Assembly (NCBI GenBank): GCA_046261635.1
Contig: JBHEOL010000205.1
Location: 1 to 13,991 of the forward strand
Direction: 5' to 3'
DNA length: 13,991 bases
DNA from: JBHEPS01 sp046261635
Lineage (GTDB): Bacteria > Acidobacteriota > Thermoanaerobaculia > Gp7-AA8
Below, piece after piece: positions 5,632 to 13,144 of this stretch. Under the pieces are notes generated by a model, which saw only the letters and a list, made by a program, of their open reading frames with translations, had not been told where the DNA came from and searched no databases. The translations under genes and the position numbers were made by a program. Each line of letters starts with the position of its first letter. The first letter of the stretch is position 1.

Positions 5632-8600
5632 ATGCAGAAGCTAGCCGAGATTTGTGTTCGAAGGCCCGTCTTCGCAACGGTCATCATCCTTGCGCTCGTC
5701 GTGACGGGTGCGTTCTCGTACCTGAAGCTGGGTGTCGATCGATTTCCCGACATCGAGTTTCCGTGGGTGACGATCACGACCGTTCTCCCCGGCGCTGCGC
5801 CGGAGGAGATCGAGACCGAGATCACGGACAGGATCGAAGAAGCGGTCAACACGATCAGCGGGATCGACGAGCTCTACTCGGTGTCGACCGAGAATGTTTC
5901 CGTCGTCCAGATCGGGTTCGTCCTCGAGAAGGATGGCGACGTCGCGGCGCAGGACGTGCGCGACAAGATCAGTGCGATCCTGGGCGACCTGCCGGCGGAC
6001 GCCGAGCCGCCGATCGTCCAGAAGATCGACGCCGATGCGGAGCCGGTCATCGCGATCGCACTTTCGGGCCCCGCGAGTGAGCGCGAGATCTCGGAGTATG
6101 CCGACAAGGTGCTGCGCCGCCGGCTGGAGGTGATCAACGGCGTCGGCCAGGTCACGGTCGTCGGAGCGCGTCCGCGCCAGATCAACATCATTCCGGATCC
6201 GGCGAGAATGAACGCTCTCGGAATCACTGCCGCGGAGTTGCTGGGAGCCCTTCAAAGCCAGAACATCCAGATTCCCGGCGGGAAGGTCGAGCAGGGGTTG
6301 CGCGACCTGACGCTGCGAACATACGGGCGCGTCGAGACGCCTGAGCAGTTCGGCGAGATCCCGATCGCGATGCGAAACGGATACGCAGTCCGGCTGCGGG
6401 AAGTCGCGTCGATCGAGGACGGCGTTTCCGAAATCGAGTCGATCGCATCGGTTTCCGGCACGCCGGCCGTCGTTTTGACGGTGCGGAAACAGTCGGGGCA
6501 AAACACCATCAAAGTCGTCGAGGGGATCAAGGAGCGAGCCGAAGAGCTCCGGGCCGACCTTCCCTCCGGCTGGGAGATGAAGCTCGTCCGCGACCAGTCG
6601 GAATTCATCATTGCTGCGGTTCACGCCGTGCAGGAGCACCTTCTGCTCGGCTCGCTGTTCGCCGCGGCCATCGTCTATCTGTTCCTTCGGAAGTTCCGCC
6701 CGACGATCATCTCGGCCGTCGCGATTCCGAGCTCGCTGATCGCGACGTTCGCGGCCATGGCGTACATGGGATTCACGCTCAATGTCATCACTCTGCTGGC
6801 CTTGACGCTGGCCGTCGGAATCGTCATCGACGACGCCGTCGTCGTTCTCGAGAACATCTTCCGTCACATGGAAGAGCACGACATGAGCCCGATGGAAGCC
6901 GCCGTGGCCGGGACGAAGGAAGTCGGCCTGGCGGTCATGGCGACGAGCCTGTCGCTGATCGCCGTCTTCCTTCCCGTGGCATTCATGGGCGGGATCGTCG
7001 GTCGATTCATGTACTCGTTCGGTGTGACGATGGCGTTCGCGATCGCCGTGTCACTCCTGGTCAGCTTCACCCTGACCCCGATGATGGCGTCGCGGTGGCT
7101 CCAGAAGGCCGATGTCGAGAAAGAGCAGTCATCGCGCGAGCGCGGTTTCTACGCGGTCATCGAGCGCACCTACCTGACGATGCTCGACTGGTCGATGAAG
7201 CATCGCTGGGTCATCGTCGCGACGATGTTCCTGCTCATTTTCGTGGCGACTCCACTTCTGTTCAACGCGGTCAACAAGAACTTCCTGCCGAACGACGACG
7301 AATCGCAGTTCATGGTCAGCGTGCGCGCACCCGAGGGGGCGAGCGTGCAGGCGACCAAGCAGGTGATCGAATCCATCGCCACGCGCATCCGGGAGTATCC
7401 GGAGGTCGAGACGACCGTGGTCACGATCGGCGACGACTTCTCTCAGACCATGAACCTGGGCTCCGCCTACGTGAAGCTCGTTCCGGCGGGCGACCGGGAT
7501 GCCGATCAGTTCGCAGTCATGCAGCGGGTCCGCACGGAGATCCTTCCTCAGTACGAGCAGCTCCAGCTCCGGACCCAGGTCGCTCCGGTCAATGCGTTCG
7601 GCGGCGGCATCGATGCCGAAATCATGTTCTGGATCGGCGGGCCTGACCTTCAGCGGCTCGACGCCTATGCGCAGGAACTGGTGGCGCTCGTTCGCGGAAT
7701 GCCCGGTACGACCGACGTCGACACGAACTTCTACGTCGGCAAGCCGGAGCTCGCCGTCAGGATCGACCGCGCGAAGGCCGCTGATCTCGGCGTCCGAGTT
7801 CAGGACATCGCCGCGACTCTCAACGTTCTCGTCGGCGGCCAGAAGGCGACGTCGTACTACGAAGGGGGCGAGGAATACGAGGTCCACGTCCGTGCCCTCG
7901 AGAGCGATCGAATCGATGCAGCCGGGATCCTCCAGATGCAGGTTCCCTCGGTGACGGGCCTTCCCGTCGCCCTTCGGGACGTCGTCATGATCGAGGAAGG
8001 CGTCGGCCCTGCGATCGTCAACCGCCTCAACCGGCGCCGCCAGGTTCTCGTCCTGGCGAACATGCTTCCCGGCTACTCGTCGCAGGAGGTCATGGATCGC
8101 CTGTCGGAGAAGGCGGCGGAGCTCAATATGCCCGCAAGCTATTCGTACGGCTTCACCGGACGCTCCCGCGAGCAGGGAAAGGCCGCGATCAACTTCCTGC
8201 TGGCCTTCGTTCTGTCGGGCGTATTCATGTACCTGATCCTCGCCGCGCAGTTCGAGAGCTGGATCCACCCGGTGACGATCATGTTGTCGCTCCCGCTGAC
8301 GGTACCCTTCGCGCTGCTCTCGATCCTGATCCTGAACCAGTCGCTCAATATCTTCTCGGCGCTCGGGATCGTCGTCCTGTTCGGAATCGTAAAGAAGAAC
8401 TCGATCCTCCAGGTCGATCACACGAATCAGCTGAGGGAACGGGGGCTGCCGAGGGACGTGGCGATCCGCGACGCGAATCGCGACCGGTTGCGGCCGATTT
8501 TGATGACCACGATGGCTTTCGTCGCCGGCATGATCCCGCTGGTCGCCTCGAGCGGCGTCGGCGCGGGAACCAATCGGGCGATCGGGTCGGTCATCATCGG

Positions 8601-8757
8601 CGGGCAGACCATGGTGCTTCTGCTGACCCTCCTGGGCACGCCGGTGATGTACAGCATCTTCGACGACTGGGCGAAGGCCCGCATCTTCTCGCGCGCCTTT
8701 GCACGAATCTCGGGAAGGCGGTCCCGTGAGCCGAGGCCGGTTACCGCGGCAGAGTGA
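5632..8757 (+). CDS. HAE-1-type RND efflux pump, inner-membrane subunit
   Basis: Proton-driven inner-membrane transporter of the AcrB type, 1,041 residues, full length. It has TM1 at about residues 13-29, the first periplasmic domain starting PDIEFPWVTITTVLPGAAPEEIE, a TM2-TM6 block from about 335 to 490, a second periplasmic domain, and a C-terminal TM block. Proton-relay residues are in place: the TM4 motif GIVIDDAVVVLENIFRHME has Asp400-Asp401 (AcrB Asp407/Asp408), and the TM10 motif GIVKKNSILQVDH has Lys922 (AcrB Lys940). The substrate cannot be read from sequence; an HAE-1 pump exports hydrophobic or amphiphilic compounds rather than metals, and no metal-binding motif is apparent. AGAGGAAG (5622-5629) is the ribosome binding site, 27 bp after the adaptor stop. 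It is the last core gene of the efflux operon. Confidence 0.96.
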   Translation: MQKLAEICVRRPVFATVIILALVVTGAFSYLKLGVDRFPDIEFPWVTITTVLPGAAPEEIETEITDRIEEAVNTISGIDELYSVSTENVSVVQIGFVLEKDGDVAAQDVRDKISAILGDLPADAEPPIVQKIDADAEPVIAIALSGPASEREISEYADKVLRRRLEVINGVGQVTVVGARPRQINIIPDPARMNALGITAAELLGALQSQNIQIPGGKVEQGLRDLTLRTYGRVETPEQFGEIPIAMRNGYAVRLREVASIEDGVSEIESIASVSGTPAVVLTVRKQSGQNTIKVVEGIKERAEELRADLPSGWEMKLVRDQSEFIIAAVHAVQEHLLLGSLFAAAIVYLFLRKFRPTIISAVAIPSSLIATFAAMAYMGFTLNVITLLALTLAVGIVIDDAVVVLENIFRHMEEHDMSPMEAAVAGTKEVGLAVMATSLSLIAVFLPVAFMGGIVGRFMYSFGVTMAFAIAVSLLVSFTLTPMMASRWLQKADVEKEQSSRERGFYAVIERTYLTMLDWSMKHRWVIVATMFLLIFVATPLLFNAVNKNFLPNDDESQFMVSVRAPEGASVQATKQVIESIATRIREYPEVETTVVTIGDDFSQTMNLGSAYVKLVPAGDRDADQFAVMQRVRTEILPQYEQLQLRTQVAPVNAFGGGIDAEIMFWIGGPDLQRLDAYAQELVALVRGMPGTTDVDTNFYVGKPELAVRIDRAKAADLGVRVQDIAATLNVLVGGQKATSYYEGGEEYEVHVRALESDRIDAAGILQMQVPSVTGLPVALRDVVMIEEGVGPAIVNRLNRRRQVLVLANMLPGYSSQEVMDRLSEKAAELNMPASYSYGFTGRSREQGKAAINFLLAFVLSGVFMYLILAAQFESWIHPVTIMLSLPLTVPFALLSILILNQSLNIFSALGIVVLFGIVKKNSILQVDHTNQLRERGLPRDVAIRDANRDRLRPILMTTMAFVAGMIPLVASSGVGAGTNRAIGSVIIGGQTMVLLLTLLGTPVMYSIFDDWAKARIFSRAFARISGRRSREPRPVTAAE

Positions 8758-8790
8758 GCAAGTCTCCCGGGGAGGCATGACGCCCGTCAT

Positions 8791-8815
8791 GTCCCCCAGG
8801 CCGCCCGTGGGGGAT
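8791..8815 (+). other. Hairpin near the start of the small membrane-protein gene
   Basis: CCCCCA (8793-8798) pairs with TGGGGG (8808-8813), extendable by T-A and a G-T pair, around a 9-10-nt loop. There is no T-run, so it is not a terminator. It spans the candidate start codons at 8789 and 8807 and ends 9 nt before the preferred ATG at 8825, whose only purine-rich upstream element (GGGGGA, 8809-8814) is mostly inside the stem. It could limit translation of the downstream gene. Confidence 0.35.
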
Positions 8816-8824
8816 CATTCCGTC

Positions 8825-9154
8825 ATGGCAACTGCACTGCGGGCCCTGCCGGCCATTCTCAGTTCCCTTCTTCTCGCGGCGCATTTTCTCCGCACGGGCA
8901 ATATGGTGCTCGTGACCGGCGCGGCTGCCCTTCCGCTGCTCATGCTGGTTCCCTCCCGGTATGCGCGGTTCGCCCTGCAGGGCCTGCTTCTCCTCGGCGC
9001 CGCCGAGTGGATCCGGACCTCCATCGTGCTCGCGGAGTTCAGGATCCAGCTCGGCGAGCCCTGGATGAGAATGATCGCGATTCTCGCGACGGTCACCCTC
9101 TTCACGATCGTGTCGGCCCTTCTCGTGCCGCGGCGAGCGGCCGAGCGCGCCTGA
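8825..9154 (+). CDS. Small four-helix integral membrane protein, function unknown
   Basis: A 109-residue hydrophobic protein that I do not assign to a named family. Four likely membrane segments lie at about residues 8-22, 26-43, 48-70 and 82-101, joined by short polar turns (HFLRTGN, PSRYAR, LGEPWMR) and ending in a basic tail PRRAAERA. The EWIRT and GEPWMR segments look like conserved-type motifs. The start is uncertain: ATG 8825 puts the first helix close to the N-terminus, but in-frame ATG 8777, ATG 8789 and GTG 8807 would add 16, 12 or 6 residues. A good GGGGAGG (8769-8775) sits too close to 8777 and rather far from 8789. It begins 67 bp after the pump gene on the same strand, so it may be transcribed with the efflux operon. 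It converges on the peptidase gene with one base between the stops. Confidence 0.7.
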   Translation: MATALRALPAILSSLLLAAHFLRTGNMVLVTGAAALPLLMLVPSRYARFALQGLLLLGAAEWIRTSIVLAEFRIQLGEPWMRMIAILATVTLFTIVSALLVPRRAAERA

Positions 9155-9155
9155 G

Positions 9156-10793
9156 CTACTGCGTCCTTCCGAACTGCGCGCCGAAGAAGTCACCCTCGTT
9201 CCAGCGTGGAGCCTCGGCCGCGCTGGCGACGATATAGCCGACGAGGAACGAGAAGCGTGCGAAGTCGCGTCCGGCCTCCCAGTGAATCGGCTGGTCCAGA
9301 TCGTCCGAGGGGGTGTGGTATCTGGTCAGAAGCCACTCTTTCGTTGCGGCGCGCGGATCGGCAGCACTCGGGTCGGTGCCCTCACTGATCGCAATCCCCG
9401 GGACGCCGCGCTTGACGAACGAGTACTGGTCGCTTCGAACGAACGACGCCTCCTCCGGCGCGGGATCGGGGATGGGCCGGATCCCGAGATGCGCCGCCGC
9501 CGAGTCGACCGCGCGCGCGAGGGTCGAATGGTCGTACCCGTGAACGAGGACCTCCTTCATCGGGTAGAGCATCAGGAACATGTCCATGTTGATGTTGGCC
9601 ACGATGTCGTCCGCCGGCACGGTTGGGTAGCTGGCGAAGTAATCGGAGCCGAGGAGGCCTTTTTCCTCAGCGGTGACTGCGAGAAAGAGAAGTGATCTGG
9701 CGGGGGAGGACGGCATTGATGTGAATGCCTTCGCCGTCTCGACGAGGGCAGCGATGCCGGTGGCGTTGTCCATCACGCCGTTGTTGATCCGGTCGCCGTT
9801 CACGGGCTCGGTGATTCCGACGTGGTCGAGATGAGCGGAGTAGACGACGACCTCGTCGCGAAGCACGGGATCCGAGCCGCGAAGGATGGCCGCGACGTTG
9901 GGACTGGTGATTCGTTCGTGAGATGAAGAAGTCCGGATCGTGAGCCTTGCGTCGAGGGGAAATGCCAGGGGGCGGCGGGCATCCTGCTCGAGGGCGAAGA
10001 CTCGGTCGACGCCGCCGCGAGCCCCGGAGAAGAGCTCCTCCGCGGTGCCGCGGCCGATCGTCGCCACGGCTCCGAGTTGAGGGTGGTGGCGCGCGACCGT
10101 GCCGTCAGGGCCGATCCAACGGAGCGACGGGAGTTTTGCACCGCGAATCATTCTGTCCCACGGATAGCGCTTCTCCGACTCGGGACCTCGGACGATGACC
10201 ACGCCCACGGCGCCGCGTTCGACCGCGAGGGAGATCTTGTTCGAGGAGGCGGCGTGATGCGCGCGGAGGGTTGGCGGGAACCGTGCGGGAGCGCCGGCCA
10301 GGATGACGGCGATCTTTCCGCGCACGTCGATTGCGGCGTACTCATCCCACTGCAGTTCCGGAGCTGAGATTCCGAAGCCGACGAACGCTGCCGGCGCGGT
10401 CACTTCGGAGGTTGGGCGGACGGGATCGGGCTGCACGACGAAATCCTCGTAGAGGATCAGTTCGCGATCTCCCGATCGACGGTGGAGGACCATGGTTCCG
10501 GAGTCGAGCGTGGAGCGGACGAAGGGAACCTGCTGAACCCAGGAACCGTCATCCCCCGAAGGCTCGAGTCCCGCCTCCTCGAACCGCGCCGCGAGCCAGG
10601 CCGCCGAGAGGTCGTAGCCGCGCGTTCCCGCCGCTCGTCCCTCGAGCAGATCGTCGCCGAGAAAGCGGACGTGCGACCGGAACCCTGACTCGGTGATCCC
10701 CGAGGCGGCCCGATCGGCCGCGACCGGAATCTCCGCGCCGAGGAGCGAGGATGTGATGAGAATCGTGAAGAGCGCGTTCCTGAACAACGGCAT
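9156..10793 (-). CDS. Secreted M28-family zinc metallopeptidase with PA domain
   Basis: Exported aminopeptidase-like enzyme of 545 residues. The start at 10793 has a strong AAAGGAGA ribosome binding site (complement of 10803-10810) and gives a signal peptide MPLFRNALFTILITSSLLGAEIPVAADR. The longer frame to 10883 adds an Arg-rich segment and is rejected. An N-terminal M28-type region (FLGDDLLEGRAAGTRGYDLSAAWLA) is followed by a PA-like insert (about 125-250, with DVRGKIAVILAGAP and AVERGAVGVVIV), then the peptidase core. All five zinc ligands and the catalytic acid are visible: His321 (SAHLDHVG), Asp342 (GVMDNATG), catalytic Glu376 and ligand Glu377 (TAEEKGLLGS), Asp404 (NINMDMF) and His493 (RYHTPSDDLDQ). 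It is probably periplasmic or secreted and trims N-terminal residues from peptides; the exact substrate is unknown. It is transcribed divergently from the symporter. Confidence 0.94.
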   Translation of the reverse strand: MPLFRNALFTILITSSLLGAEIPVAADRAASGITESGFRSHVRFLGDDLLEGRAAGTRGYDLSAAWLAARFEEAGLEPSGDDGSWVQQVPFVRSTLDSGTMVLHRRSGDRELILYEDFVVQPDPVRPTSEVTAPAAFVGFGISAPELQWDEYAAIDVRGKIAVILAGAPARFPPTLRAHHAASSNKISLAVERGAVGVVIVRGPESEKRYPWDRMIRGAKLPSLRWIGPDGTVARHHPQLGAVATIGRGTAEELFSGARGGVDRVFALEQDARRPLAFPLDARLTIRTSSSHERITSPNVAAILRGSDPVLRDEVVVYSAHLDHVGITEPVNGDRINNGVMDNATGIAALVETAKAFTSMPSSPARSLLFLAVTAEEKGLLGSDYFASYPTVPADDIVANINMDMFLMLYPMKEVLVHGYDHSTLARAVDSAAAHLGIRPIPDPAPEEASFVRSDQYSFVKRGVPGIAISEGTDPSAADPRAATKEWLLTRYHTPSDDLDQPIHWEAGRDFARFSFLVGYIVASAAEAPRWNEGDFFGAQFGRTQ

Positions 10794-10938
10794 CGGGCAG
10801 AATCTCCTTTCGCAGGTGCGGAGAAGATAGCCCGGCCGGGCGGTCGGCGGAAGGCCCCGCCGTGCGGGCGAGCGAAACGACACCGGTTGATGAAGGCCGG
10901 GGGGGCTGTTACGGGCAGAAGCCAGCCGGCGTCCGGAA

Positions 10939-10974
10939 GGCGGGGCTGGAAAGCCCCTGCCTCGCCCCTATAAT
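10939..10974 (+). promoter_or_regulatory. Predicted symporter promoter: perfect TATAAT box preceded by a GNRA-loop hairpin
   Basis: TATAAT at 10969-10974 is a perfect -10 box. Its expected start point (about 10980-10983) falls 0-3 nt before the TTG start codon, so the transcript would be leaderless or nearly so. The best -35 at a 17-bp spacer is CTGGAA (10946-10951), only three of six. That stretch lies in a hairpin: GGGGCT (10942-10947) pairs with AGCCCC (10952-10957) around a GGAA loop, with GGC/GCC below and one bulged T (10939-10961). Whether the box is the real promoter or a chance match is open. Confidence 0.45.
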
Positions 10975-10983
10975 GCGAAAACC

Positions 10984-12483
10984 TTGAGCGCAATCGATCT
11001 CGTCATCATCGTCGGCTACCTCGCGGGGGTCGTCCTGACCGGAGTCTGGTTCGGACGGCGACAGACATCGACATCCCGCTACTTCCTGGGCGGACGGGAA
11101 GTCCCGTGGTGGGCCATCTCCGCATCGATCGTTGCGACGGAGACCTCGACGATCACGTTCATCTCCGTTCCGGGGATCGCGTACGCGCGGGCCGGGGACT
11201 TCCGCTTTCTGCAACTGGTTCTGGGGTATCTCGTCGGCCGGGTGGTGATCTCGGCTCTTTTCATCCCCTCGTATTTCCGGGGAAGCCTCGTCACGGTCTA
11301 CGAGCTACTGACCGAGCGGTTCGGCGGGAAGGTTCGCTCGCTTGCGGCGTCTCTGTTCATCGTGATGCGGACCATCGCGGACGGTGTTCGATTGCTCCTC
11401 ACCTCGATCGTGCTGGCGGCCGTCTACCGCTCCTTCGTTCCCTCGGCCGCCCTCGGAGAGACGATCGCCGCATCCATCGTCCTTCTGGGCGTGGTGATGA
11501 TCGTCTTCTCGTTTTTCGGAGGGATCGAGGCGATCGTCTGGATCGAGGTGGTCCAGCTCGGCATTTACATCCTGGGAGCGATCGCGGCCGCGGTCGTCCT
11601 CATTCAGGCGATCCCCGGGGGGATGTCCGCCGCGGTCGATCTGGGACGGGACTACGGAAAGTTCCGGATGTTCGATTTCTCGTTCGACCTGACTCGCGCC
11701 TATACCTTCTGGGCCGGCCTCGCGGGCGGATGTTTTCTGACCATGTCCACTCACGGCACCGATCAGTTCATGGTCCAGCGCTATCTCTGCACGTCGGACT
11801 CGAAGAAAGCCTCGGTCGCGTTGCTCAGCTCGGGCCTTGTGGTACTGGCTCAGTTCGCCGGCTTCCTCTTCATCGGGGTTCTTCTTTTCGCGTATTACCG
11901 GCCCGACCTCATTCCCGATTACGCGAGCGCTGCCGCAGCGGCTCCGTTCGCTGCTTCCGATCAGGTCTTTCCCGATTTCATCACACGCGGGATGCCGACG
12001 GGGCTGGCGGGCCTGGTCGTCGCAGCCATTTTCGCGGCGGCGATGTCCTCCTCGCTCAACGCGATCGCATCGACCACCGTGTCCGATCTCTATGCCCCGC
12101 TCGCGCCCGGGCGTACGGATCGTCACTACCTCGCCGTCTCCAGGCTGGTGACCGTGGTGGCCGGCGTGATCCAGATCGCGGTCGGTCTCGTCCTGATGGG
12201 AGGGACGCGCTCGGCCCTCGATGTCGCCCTGGCGGTTGCATCCCTGATCAATGGGCCGATACTGGGAGTGTTTCTGCTGGGAGCCGCAGGCAGGGGGCGC
12301 CCGTCCACCGCGTTGATTGCGATGGGGATCGGAATCGCTGCAGTGGCGAGCGTCTGGATCTGGACCCCGGTGGCGTGGCCGTGGTACGCCGCTACGGGGA
12401 GCCTCGTCACTTTCGTCGTCGGACTGATTGGTGAAGCCGTGGCCGGACCTCATCCGGATCGCGCTTCCGAGGAGACTGCATGA
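10984..12483 (+). CDS. SSS-family (SLC5-like) sodium/solute symporter
   Basis: Inner-membrane sodium-coupled importer of 499 residues with about 13 membrane segments and the LeuT-type fold of the family. Recognisable elements are YFLGGREVPWWAISASIVATETSTITFISVPGIAY (TM1 region, residues 33-67), FFGGIEAIVWIEVVQLGIYILGA (177-199), STHGTDQFMVQRYLC (255-269), and GLVVAAIFAAAMSSSLNAIASTTVSDLY (343-370), whose Ser355-357 region aligns with the conserved Na2 sodium site. The substrate cannot be assigned; sugar, carboxylate and amino-acid carriers all share these motifs. The start is TTG at 10984: no in-frame ATG occurs until residue 128, and a later start would remove the first membrane segment. No Shine-Dalgarno sequence precedes it. 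The stop overlaps the ATG of the lipoprotein gene (ATGA), indicating an operon. Confidence 0.93.
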   Translation: MSAIDLVIIVGYLAGVVLTGVWFGRRQTSTSRYFLGGREVPWWAISASIVATETSTITFISVPGIAYARAGDFRFLQLVLGYLVGRVVISALFIPSYFRGSLVTVYELLTERFGGKVRSLAASLFIVMRTIADGVRLLLTSIVLAAVYRSFVPSAALGETIAASIVLLGVVMIVFSFFGGIEAIVWIEVVQLGIYILGAIAAAVVLIQAIPGGMSAAVDLGRDYGKFRMFDFSFDLTRAYTFWAGLAGGCFLTMSTHGTDQFMVQRYLCTSDSKKASVALLSSGLVVLAQFAGFLFIGVLLFAYYRPDLIPDYASAAAAAPFAASDQVFPDFITRGMPTGLAGLVVAAIFAAAMSSSLNAIASTTVSDLYAPLAPGRTDRHYLAVSRLVTVVAGVIQIAVGLVLMGGTRSALDVALAVASLINGPILGVFLLGAAGRGRPSTALIAMGIGIAAVASVWIWTPVAWPWYAATGSLVTFVVGLIGEAVAGPHPDRASEETA

Positions 12484-12947
12484 AGACCGGAGCTGTTGTT
12501 CTCGTCCTTGGTCTCGCGATCGCGACTCTCGGGTGCGCCTCGGCCGGGCAGATGCCGGCGGATCTGCTGCCGCCGGAGATCGACATGGTCCAGTTCGGCG
12601 ATTATTCGTTCAGCCTTCAGTACGCGGGGCCGACTTCCATTCTTTTCGAGGTGGCGATCACCAACAAGTCGTCGGAGATGATTACGATTCGCCAGTTGAA
12701 GCTCGCCAGCGTCGGAACCGGGGCGTACGTCCTCCGCCGCGACCCTCACTTCCTGAACAAGGACATCCCTCCCGGGGAGACCCTCGTGACCAGGATCAAC
12801 GTCCCCGCCTATGCTCAGGGGGGAGCCACGGGGTCGCGTGAGCCGGTCACGGTTCGCGGAACCGCGTATTTCGACTCGGAGTACGGTCCATTCCAGAGAG
12901 TCTTCCTCTCGAACTTCGTCCAGGGCGGTGGTCCGGCCCGCGACTGA
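12480..12947 (+). CDS. Small putative lipoprotein, Ig-like beta-sandwich, function unknown
   Basis: 155 residues. The signal segment MKTGAVVLVLGLAIATLGC has Cys19 as likely lipidation site; the box TLGC departs from the usual L-[AS]-[GA]-C, so plain secretion remains possible. The mature part is beta-rich: FGDYSFSLQYAGPTSILFEVAITNKSSEMITIRQLKLAS, then KDIPPGETLVTRINVPAY, then EPVTVRGTAYFDSEYGPFQRVFLSNF. This resembles LEA14/WHy-like or other Ig-type sandwich domains in which an interrupted N/K-S pattern sets apart strands; that comparison is weak and from memory. AGGAG (12470-12474) lies five bases before the ATG, which overlaps the symporter stop, so the two genes are translationally coupled. 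A link to transport at the membrane surface is possible but unproven. Confidence 0.75.
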   Translation: MKTGAVVLVLGLAIATLGCASAGQMPADLLPPEIDMVQFGDYSFSLQYAGPTSILFEVAITNKSSEMITIRQLKLASVGTGAYVLRRDPHFLNKDIPPGETLVTRINVPAYAQGGATGSREPVTVRGTAYFDSEYGPFQRVFLSNFVQGGGPARD

Positions 12948-13101
12948 CGACCTCCGGCGGACCGCACGAGCCACCCCTGCGCAACGTCACAGCCGCACGA
13001 GTGGAACAGGCGCAGTGTGGAGTGCAGGACCCCGGGGAGCGCTGATGCTTCCGATCGAGGGGCGGCCGTCGCGTGCCGCGCTATGTCTCCCTTGGTGTCC
13101 G

Positions 13102-13126
13102 GGCCCCCAGCCAGGGGCTGGAGGCC
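13102..13126 (+). other. Stem-loop just upstream of a ribosome binding site
   Basis: CCAGCC (13107-13112) pairs with GGCTGG (13116-13121) around an AGG loop. After one C-A mismatch, GGCC (13102-13105) pairs with GGCC (13123-13126), giving a ten-base-pair stem. No T-run follows. It ends six bases before GAGGAGG (13133-13139), the ribosome binding site of the next gene. It could be a leader element, a transcript-stabilising end for the lipoprotein message, or a chance GC-rich fold. The rest of the 197-bp gap (12948-13144) holds nothing else I can identify. Confidence 0.4.
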
Positions 13127-13144
13127 GTCTGAGAGGAGGCTTCC

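Noticed and set aside
7129..8790. A 553-codon open frame on the minus strand opposite the RND pump gene, and a similar 412-codon one at 5641-6879
   Set aside because: The translations are dominated by Arg, Asp and His runs with no domain, as expected for antisense frames of high-GC genes. The plus-strand pump is certain and covers both.
10824..10829. TATCTT on the minus strand as the -10 box for the peptidase gene
   Set aside because: Only four of six bases match and no acceptable -35 lies at 16-18 bp, so the support is too weak to list.
10794..10883. N-terminal extension of the M28 peptidase to 10883
   Set aside because: It adds an Arg/Pro-rich stretch before a normal signal peptide, while ATG 10793 has a strong AAAGGAGA site.
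11106..12453. Long frames overlapping the symporter gene: 442 codons on the plus strand (11106-12434) and 382 codons on the minus strand (11305-12453)
   Set aside because: Arg/Gly/Asp-rich composition with no membrane segments or motifs. The symporter reading frame explains the region.
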